From: Phycisphaerales bacterium
GTDB taxonomy: Bacteria; Planctomycetota; Phycisphaerae; Phycisphaerales; UBA1924
Reading direction: 5' to 3'
Length of the DNA stretch: 56,161 nt
Assembly (NCBI GenBank): GCA_029213305.1
Contig: JARGPA010000022.1
Location: 1 to 56,161, forward strand
Below the pieces are notes generated by a model. That model saw nothing but the letters and a program-made list of their open reading frames with translations, did not search any database and had not been told where the DNA came from. Positions 51,221-56,161 of this stretch are shown here, one piece after another; positions within the stretch are counted from its first letter, which is position 1; each line of letters starts with the position of its first letter. A program made the position numbers and the translations under genes.

Positions 51221-53058
51221 GGCTGCTCGTTCATATGATTTTCAATCCGTTCCAAACTCTCATCAGGAGCAACAACTCGAGTTGGTGCTTGCGTAGGAGT
51301 CGGGGTTGGGGTAGTACGGAAGAACATCGCATACATCCATAAAACCATCGCTAAGAAGATCGTCCAGATCGCGACATATCCAATCGAATCTCGCAGTTGT
51401 GCAGGTTTGTTCGCAACTGGACGAGAAAGCAATATCAATCCCTTCGCGCCCATCGGTAACCCATGAGTCTTTGCTTGTGTTAACACATTCTTGCTTTGAA
51501 TCTTGGTCACACGAATCAAAGTTTGCCAAATCGACTCGATCTGAACATCGTCTACCTCTGCAGGCACGACCGCGTCATCAGAGCTCCCCGCGCCCCGACT
51601 AGAAACCGCCGCATCAGGAACCCGAGGCTTCGCCATCGCATCCTGTTCTATATCGCTTGGAGTATCAACTGCATTCACCGTCATTGCACGATCAGATGAT
51701 TCCGCTAGTTGATCCGTGTCAACCTCAGATTGAGTCTCTGTAGAACCTAATTCAGTGCTTGTCTCTACAACCGCTTCAACTCCATCTTCAGTAATCGCGG
51801 ACGCGACTTCATCTAGATCAAGTTGATCTAACAATAATGATGCTGAAAGCGACTCATCAAGCTCACTCTCAACTGATGATGAATCGATCAGCTCCCCGTC
51901 GGGTGTTTCAAAGTCACCCATAAGAAGATCATCGCCAAGACCTGCAAGCGCCGAATCTAGATCACCAAGCATGTCATCATCTGACGAATCGCTTGCTCCT
52001 TCTTCATCAACCGGAGTAGTTGTTTCTTCAGTGATTTGAGAAGTTACAACTTCAGTTTCTTGAACTGCAATTGGATCAGTTGTGTCCGAATCAGTTTCGG
52101 TACCCTCCTCATCCGCAGAGCTTCCTTCAAGTTCCGAAATCGCCTGATCGATCGAAGTTTCCTTTGATCCGAGAAGTTCATCTGATCCGAGAAGTTCATC
52201 AACATCAAGGTCCGCCGCGATGGACTCAATATCAAAGTCAACAGCCTCGGTTGCTTCATCAATCGCATCAGTCTCGCTGTCTATCTCTTCAAGACTGTCT
52301 ACAGCAGTCTCAACTTCCTCTGCAACGGAGTTCTCAGATTCAGTTTCTTTATCCGTTTGTATGTCTTCATCATTTGCTTGATCAATGAGATCAGAGACAT
52401 CATCTGCTTGCACTTCAGTGACCAAAGCATCGTTGATCGAATCGAGCAGAGCATCGTCAATATCTTCATCCACTATATCATGGGACGCTTCGAGTTCAGA
52501 TTCGTTTATTGAGTCTTCGCTGATCTCTTCGATCGTTGCTTCCAATGCTGCGATATCGTCTTCGACAATCACCGAATCGACACCGTCAACCTCACCGTTT
52601 TTTGAACCATCGCTTGATGAATCAACACTTTCTGATTCCACTTCAGAAGACTCAAGTGTCTGAGACTCGATATCAGTAAGTTTCTGATTGTCATCAATCG
52701 AATCATCAAGGGAGTTTGTAACGTCATTGTCTTCGTCGAGCAAGTTACTGATTGCATCATCGAGCAACATCTCTGTATTGGTTGCAACTGCTTCGAGTGC
52801 ATCGAGCGTTGCGTCACCATCAACAGATGTCGCTTTGTCAGAATCAATCTCTTCAACGATCTCGCTTGCAACTTCTTCGTTGTTGTCCAAAGAGTCATCC
52901 GACTCATCGCGCACCGATTCCTCTTCGTTGAGTAACGAATCAATCGCCTCATCGAGTTCAAAGCTCTGATGCTCGGAATTGGGGTCTTCGTGGTCCAATG
53001 TAACGAGATGATCGGGAATTATGCACCCAAACTCAAGAGATATCGGCCTATATCTCAT
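51217..53058 (-). CDS. Highly acidic, mostly disordered single-pass membrane protein
   Basis: About 613 residues. More than 400 of them are Asp, Glu and Ser rich, broken by short hydrophobic turns (ISNLLDEDNDV, DELLGSDELLGS) that repeat in a loose pattern. One membrane segment lies near the C-terminus (IGYVAIWTIFLAMVLWMYAMFF), preceded by a basic stretch (KAKTHGLPMGAKGLILLSRP-like, with Lys and Arg) and followed by a Pro/Thr-rich tail. No known domain. An AAGG six bases before this ATG supports the start; the frame extends five codons further up with GTG. It diverges from rsmE at only 37 bases. Confidence 0.72.
   Translation of the reverse strand: MRYRPISLEFGCIIPDHLVTLDHEDPNSEHQSFELDEAIDSLLNEEESVRDESDDSLDNNEEVASEIVEEIDSDKATSVDGDATLDALEAVATNTEMLLDDAISNLLDEDNDVTNSLDDSIDDNQKLTDIESQTLESSEVESESVDSSSDGSKNGEVDGVDSVIVEDDIAALEATIEEISEDSINESELEASHDIVDEDIDDALLDSINDALVTEVQADDVSDLIDQANDEDIQTDKETESENSVAEEVETAVDSLEEIDSETDAIDEATEAVDFDIESIAADLDVDELLGSDELLGSKETSIDQAISELEGSSADEEGTETDSDTTDPIAVQETEVVTSQITEETTTPVDEEGASDSSDDDMLGDLDSALAGLGDDLLMGDFETPDGELIDSSSVESELDESLSASLLLDQLDLDEVASAITEDGVEAVVETSTELGSTETQSEVDTDQLAESSDRAMTVNAVDTPSDIEQDAMAKPRVPDAAVSSRGAGSSDDAVVPAEVDDVQIESIWQTLIRVTKIQSKNVLTQAKTHGLPMGAKGLILLSRPVANKPAQLRDSIGYVAIWTIFLAMVLWMYAMFFRTTPTPTPTQAPTRVVAPDESLERIENHMNEQP
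52165..52200 (-). repeat. Perfect 18-bp tandem repeat
   Basis: TGATCCGAGAAGTTCATC occurs twice in tandem (52165-52182 and 52183-52200), in frame, encoding repeated DELLGS inside the acidic protein. Marks recent slippage. Confidence 0.85.
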
Positions 53059-53095
53059 CAATACCTTTGTCACCCAAGCTCCCTATCCTTTTCCC

Positions 53096-53842
53096 ATGCC
53101 TGATCCACAACAGATTCAGCACTGGATGATGTTCTCGGACCTTGCCCAATACTCCGCAGATCATCCAATCACCATCACCGACGCAGAAGCGCATCACGCT
53201 GTTCGTGTAAAAAGAGTCAGGTTGAACGATCAAGTGGGGGTTCTCAACGCAAAAGGCCATATCGCTAAAGGCTCTATCCAATCAATAGCAGGTTCAAAAT
53301 CTAAACCGAACCTAACCATCGAGCTTCGCTCAATCGATTTCTACAACCCCCCAGAACACCCTGTTGAGGTTTACAGCGCACTACCAAAGGGTGACAAACT
53401 CGATCGAATGATTGATCAACTCTCTCAACTCGGAGTAGATTCGTATCGACCACTCATCTGTGATCGATCCCAACGGAAACCAGATACCATCCGTCTTGAT
53501 AAGCTCGATCGCATCGCAATCGAAGCTGCAAAGCAGTGCCATCGACCCTACAAGCTCAATATAGACGATCCTGTCCATTTTGAAGACGCAATCAAAGACC
53601 CAGATGCGCTCATCGCAGATGCATCAGGTTCTCCATATCAGTGCAATACACCTGCTCAGCGCCGCGTTATACTCATCGGACCAGAAGGCGGCTGGTCAAC
53701 TCGAGAAAGAGATCAGTTCGCTGCAACCAATACACAAACTACTCGGTTTGGAATATTGGTATTTCGAATCGAAGCCGCCGCCTGTGCAGCCGCTGCAATC
53801 ATAAACTCTCAGACACACCCGTCAAAACCTCATCCCAAGTAG
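53096..53842 (+). CDS. rsmE: 16S rRNA (uracil1498-N3)-methyltransferase
   Basis: SPOUT methyltransferase modifying U1498 of 16S rRNA in the small subunit. The N-terminal PUA-like region has AEAHHAVRVKRVRLND (His and Arg as in the family), VYSALPKGDKLDRMIDQLSQ and PLICDRSQRKP follow. The SAM-binding knot is LIGPEGGWSTRERDQF and GILVFRIEAA. Length of 248 is typical. The frame extends 25 codons upstream but that part has no family match; the ATG before PDPQQ is preferred. Confidence 0.92.
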   Translation: MPDPQQIQHWMMFSDLAQYSADHPITITDAEAHHAVRVKRVRLNDQVGVLNAKGHIAKGSIQSIAGSKSKPNLTIELRSIDFYNPPEHPVEVYSALPKGDKLDRMIDQLSQLGVDSYRPLICDRSQRKPDTIRLDKLDRIAIEAAKQCHRPYKLNIDDPVHFEDAIKDPDALIADASGSPYQCNTPAQRRVILIGPEGGWSTRERDQFAATNTQTTRFGILVFRIEAAACAAAAIINSQTHPSKPHPK

Positions 53843-53855
53843 AAAGATGATTCAC

Positions 53856-55019
53856 ATGAAACTTATCCAAGCAATACTCATCATGTTGATCTCGTCTCAG
53901 ACTCTTGCCACTGACATCAGCGCAGAGCATAGAAAGAAAGCAGACTTGGTTGCCAGACGCGCAATCGAACATCTCGGTACACGCCAAAATCCCAACACAT
54001 TAGGCTGGGACGATGATCCAGATCTAATCAAGATTCCCGCAATCACCGGACTCGTCCTTACAGGGCTCCTCCTCGATCCGGAGATTGATGAGAAACACCC
54101 GCTCATCATCCAAGGGACTCGATACCTTCTCCAATTTGTTCAAGAAGACGGCTCAATCCACGACGGAATGCTCCAGTCGTACAACACCTCAGTCTGTCTT
54201 TCCGCTCTCTCGCACATGAACTCCATCGAGTCATCAATCGCTCTCGTGAACGCACAAAAATTCCTCAAGACCCTGCAATACTCTTCTTCGAATACAACCA
54301 ACCCAAATGATCCAGGTTTCGAAGATCCAATTGACATCAACCACCCATATTACGGCGGCGTAGGATACGGAAAGCACGGCCGACCCGACCTATCAAATCT
54401 CTCTTTCTTCATACAAGCACTCCATGACACAGGAGTATCAACAAACGATCCCGCATTTCAACGAGCACAGATCTTCCTCTCGCGTGTTCAGATGCACGAT
54501 CAAATCAACGACATGCCCTACGCAGATCAATCCGATCAAGGAGGGTTCATCTATGCCACTGTCCCAAATATCGAATCAGTAGACGGCGCCGCAGGCCAAT
54601 CCATGGCCGGGGATATCGTTGAAACTTCAGAAAACGGTGACGAACTCACACGACTCCGCGCATACGGATCTATGACCTACGCCGGATTCAAATCCCTCGT
54701 CTACACAGATATAGACAAAGATGATCCACGAATGAAGAATGCATGGAAATGGATCGAAGAGAACTACACCCTTGAAGAAAACCCAGGAATGGGAGATCAA
54801 GGGTACTATTTCTATCTCTGCACAATGGCGCGTGCACTCGACGCCTACGGCGTAGATGAAATCAACGGCCACAACTGGCGCGAAGAAATGATCGACAAAC
54901 TCTACGAACTCCAACATGTCAGCGGCGGATTCAAAGTAAAGAATCAACGATGGATGGAAAACAACGACATACTAATAACCGCATACGGACTCATCGCAAT
55001 TCAGAATATTATCAACTAG
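53856..55019 (+). CDS. Prenyltransferase/terpene-cyclase-fold repeat protein, secreted
   Basis: About 387 residues with signal peptide (MKLIQAILIMLISSQTLATD). Repeats of the alpha-alpha toroid fold follow: ARRAIEHLGTRQNPNTLGWD, LQFVQEDGSIHDGMLQSYNT, and later EWIEENYTLEENPGMGDQGY-like and ELQHVSGGFKVKNQRWMENN. QEDGS and SGGF blocks fit the family. No catalytic DxDD motif is seen. An ATG three codons earlier is nearly as good. Resembles the operon protein at 26012-27115 in fold and export, not closely in sequence. Follows rsmE by 13 bases. Confidence 0.78.
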   Translation: MKLIQAILIMLISSQTLATDISAEHRKKADLVARRAIEHLGTRQNPNTLGWDDDPDLIKIPAITGLVLTGLLLDPEIDEKHPLIIQGTRYLLQFVQEDGSIHDGMLQSYNTSVCLSALSHMNSIESSIALVNAQKFLKTLQYSSSNTTNPNDPGFEDPIDINHPYYGGVGYGKHGRPDLSNLSFFIQALHDTGVSTNDPAFQRAQIFLSRVQMHDQINDMPYADQSDQGGFIYATVPNIESVDGAAGQSMAGDIVETSENGDELTRLRAYGSMTYAGFKSLVYTDIDKDDPRMKNAWKWIEENYTLEENPGMGDQGYYFYLCTMARALDAYGVDEINGHNWREEMIDKLYELQHVSGGFKVKNQRWMENNDILITAYGLIAIQNIIN

Positions 55020-55520
55020 TTTGTTAATCAGAATATGTAAATTCTACACGACATTCATTTGCAATCACAAGATTGGTTCTTGCTCACGCAAGCCCACCTT
55101 GTCTTTATCAAGCCGGAGCATGCTGTGCCTGCATCGCCTTCTTGATGTGTCCAACATCTAGCGAACAAGCACAGATCGCTCGAGTTAAGTCTGTTTGAGT
55201 GGAGAAAACCAAGTATTTTTACGCTGAGTCGCCAAGGCTCGGATTTTGTGTTGGGTTTGACCTCAAGTACTGTTACCGCGATTCGTTCACAGAACTTGTC
55301 TTTGTGCCTAATAGAAGAATTGAGGCGCAAATATCTCCATCCAATAACGAAAATAGTGAAGGTCCACAGGAGTTATCACGCACATGATGCGTGATCGCCG
55401 ATGGTTTATCAGGTAGGATGGGCTCTGTGAAAGCAGGATCGTGTCCATGGATGGACTGATGATGTGTTCGTTGGGTACCAGTAGATTCTGGAATACTGCC
55501 CGGCTGATGAGAAGATAAAG
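55020..55520. other. Intergenic region with palindromic hairpin
   Basis: No gene is seen in these 501 bases. ATCACGCA (55375-55382) and TGCGTGAT (55388-55395) form an 8-base stem with loop CATGA. A weaker five-base hairpin (CTTGC/GCAAG) lies at 55080-55093. No RNA family was recognised; SRP and RNase P RNA signatures are absent. Confidence 0.45.
55375..55395. promoter_or_regulatory. Inverted repeat ATCACGCA/TGCGTGAT
   Basis: A near-palindromic 21-base element, about 125 bases upstream of the small gene at 55521. Could be an operator or a hairpin; no T run follows. Confidence 0.35.
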
Positions 55521-55940
55521 ATGGATCGAATCAACTCCAGTTCACTCAACTCGGGATCATTCCCGATTAACGCCGCACTCCGAGCGTACTCGCAATCCCC
55601 TCGAGTCCAAAAACCAGGCGGATCACCCTTCGTCAACTCGGTTCAGCCGCTCCGCCCGACCGCTGCTACAACTGTTGTTGAACCTTCACAACGAGCATCG
55701 CAGCTCGATACCGCTGGGAAGATCACGCCTCGTCGATCAGCGCTTGAATCACAAACGATTGATCAGCTTGTAGGCGCAAAAGTTCAACCAATAGATCTGA
55801 GCAACGATGTCGCAAAGGTAGTCGGCCCGAAACCTATGACTACGAGCGCAGGAACATACACGATGTACCCACAGGCCGTAGAACGCAATCAGGTCGCAAC
55901 GAATGTTGCGGTGGGAAGATCGCTCGATCTGAGAGGCTGA
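55521..55940 (+). CDS. Small disordered hypothetical protein
   Basis: 139 residues, Ser, Pro, Thr and Val rich, with no signal peptide, membrane part or known domain. An AGAAGATAAAG precedes the ATG. The end VGRSLDLRG resembles TGRLLDLYL of the protein at 18786-19160; composition is also alike. Function is unknown. Confidence 0.6.
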   Translation: MDRINSSSLNSGSFPINAALRAYSQSPRVQKPGGSPFVNSVQPLRPTAATTVVEPSQRASQLDTAGKITPRRSALESQTIDQLVGAKVQPIDLSNDVAKVVGPKPMTTSAGTYTMYPQAVERNQVATNVAVGRSLDLRG

Positions 55941-55970
55941 TAGTTCGAATCGGATTGACTATGCTCGGTT

Positions 55971-56161
55971 ATGACTGAACTTCAGATTCCGACGCCTTCG
56001 CCGCTCAATGTACATTTTCAGCTTGATCCCGATGTGGTTTATCTTAATCACGGATCTTTTGGTGCGTGTCCCAAGCAAGTCATCGAGGCGCAGCAGCGCC
56101 ATCGAGACAAGATCGAAGCGGACGCGATGCAGTTCTATATTAATGATCTTTGGACGATGGT
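55971..56161 (+). CDS. Class V aminotransferase, isopenicillin-N-epimerase-like (3' end cut)
   Basis: The first 63 residues are visible: MTELQIPTPSPLNVHFQLD, then VVYLNHGSFGACPKQVIEAQ. The LNHGSFGxxP block is the N-terminal signature of the isopenicillin N epimerase-like group of PLP enzymes. The frame is open at the right edge, so the PLP lysine and most of the protein are outside. It could be an epimerase or a desulfurase relative. Confidence 0.75.
   Translation, partial: MTELQIPTPSPLNVHFQLDPDVVYLNHGSFGACPKQVIEAQQRHRDKIEADAMQFYINDLWTM

Overview
The window reads as chromosomal DNA of a planctomycete, most likely of class Phycisphaerae (inference). The grounds are: five secreted proteins that end in the same paired EF-hand (GC-type dockerin) module finishing in Gly-Cys-Pro or Gly-Cys-Leu; a PEP-CTERM-like tail of the PTPG...RRRR kind; a BatA/vWA/DUF58/DUF4175 operon; and a tmRNA whose tag reads AEPQYALAA. 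Base composition is near 50% GC by eye, and genes are densely packed on both strands.

Region 1 (1-5976) is an integrated element beside ssrA. It holds a Rep_trans-like replication initiator running in from the left edge, a large secreted repeat protein with a host-type dockerin, and a tight three-gene module: ribbon-helix-helix regulator, excisionase-like HTH protein, tyrosine integrase. The integrase frame runs into the 3' end of the tmRNA gene (5914-6264, minus strand), which marks the attachment site. The left boundary was not found and probably lies outside the window.

Region 2 (6343-15554) carries a cysteine desulfurase, a secreted vanadium-haloperoxidase-like protein, a trimeric-fibre-like secreted protein, a TetR regulator, a spondin-domain protein with a sorting tail, ispD, and a winged-helix regulator divergent from a dockerin protein across a cluster of TTTGCAAAC-like sites. 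Several clear hairpin terminators separate the units.

Region 3 (15661-24684) is housekeeping: lexA, dprA with a lipoprotein gene, a small disordered protein, then queA-murE-murF-mraY.

Region 4 (24709-37371, minus strand) is a seven-gene operon: DUF58 protein, BatA-like vWA protein, second vWA protein, DUF4175-like coiled-coil membrane protein, acidic secreted protein, prenyltransferase-fold repeat protein, and a secreted NPCBM-like protein. No MoxR ATPase is present in it.

Region 5 (37494-56161) is mixed: pfkA with a run of ten G in its catalytic loop, a TM2 protein, two more dockerin proteins, dnaB, pdxH, a fused alpha/beta hydrolase-membrane-ATP-grasp protein overlapping rlmN, asnS with a zinc-peptidase-like gene, a very acidic single-pass membrane protein, rsmE, a second prenyltransferase-fold protein, a small disordered protein, and the start of a class V aminotransferase cut by the right edge.

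The points most worth following are the ssrA element and its dockerin-bearing cargo, the hydrolase/ATP-grasp fusion, the shared GC-dockerin module, the G-run in pfkA, and the operator cluster by the winged-helix gene.
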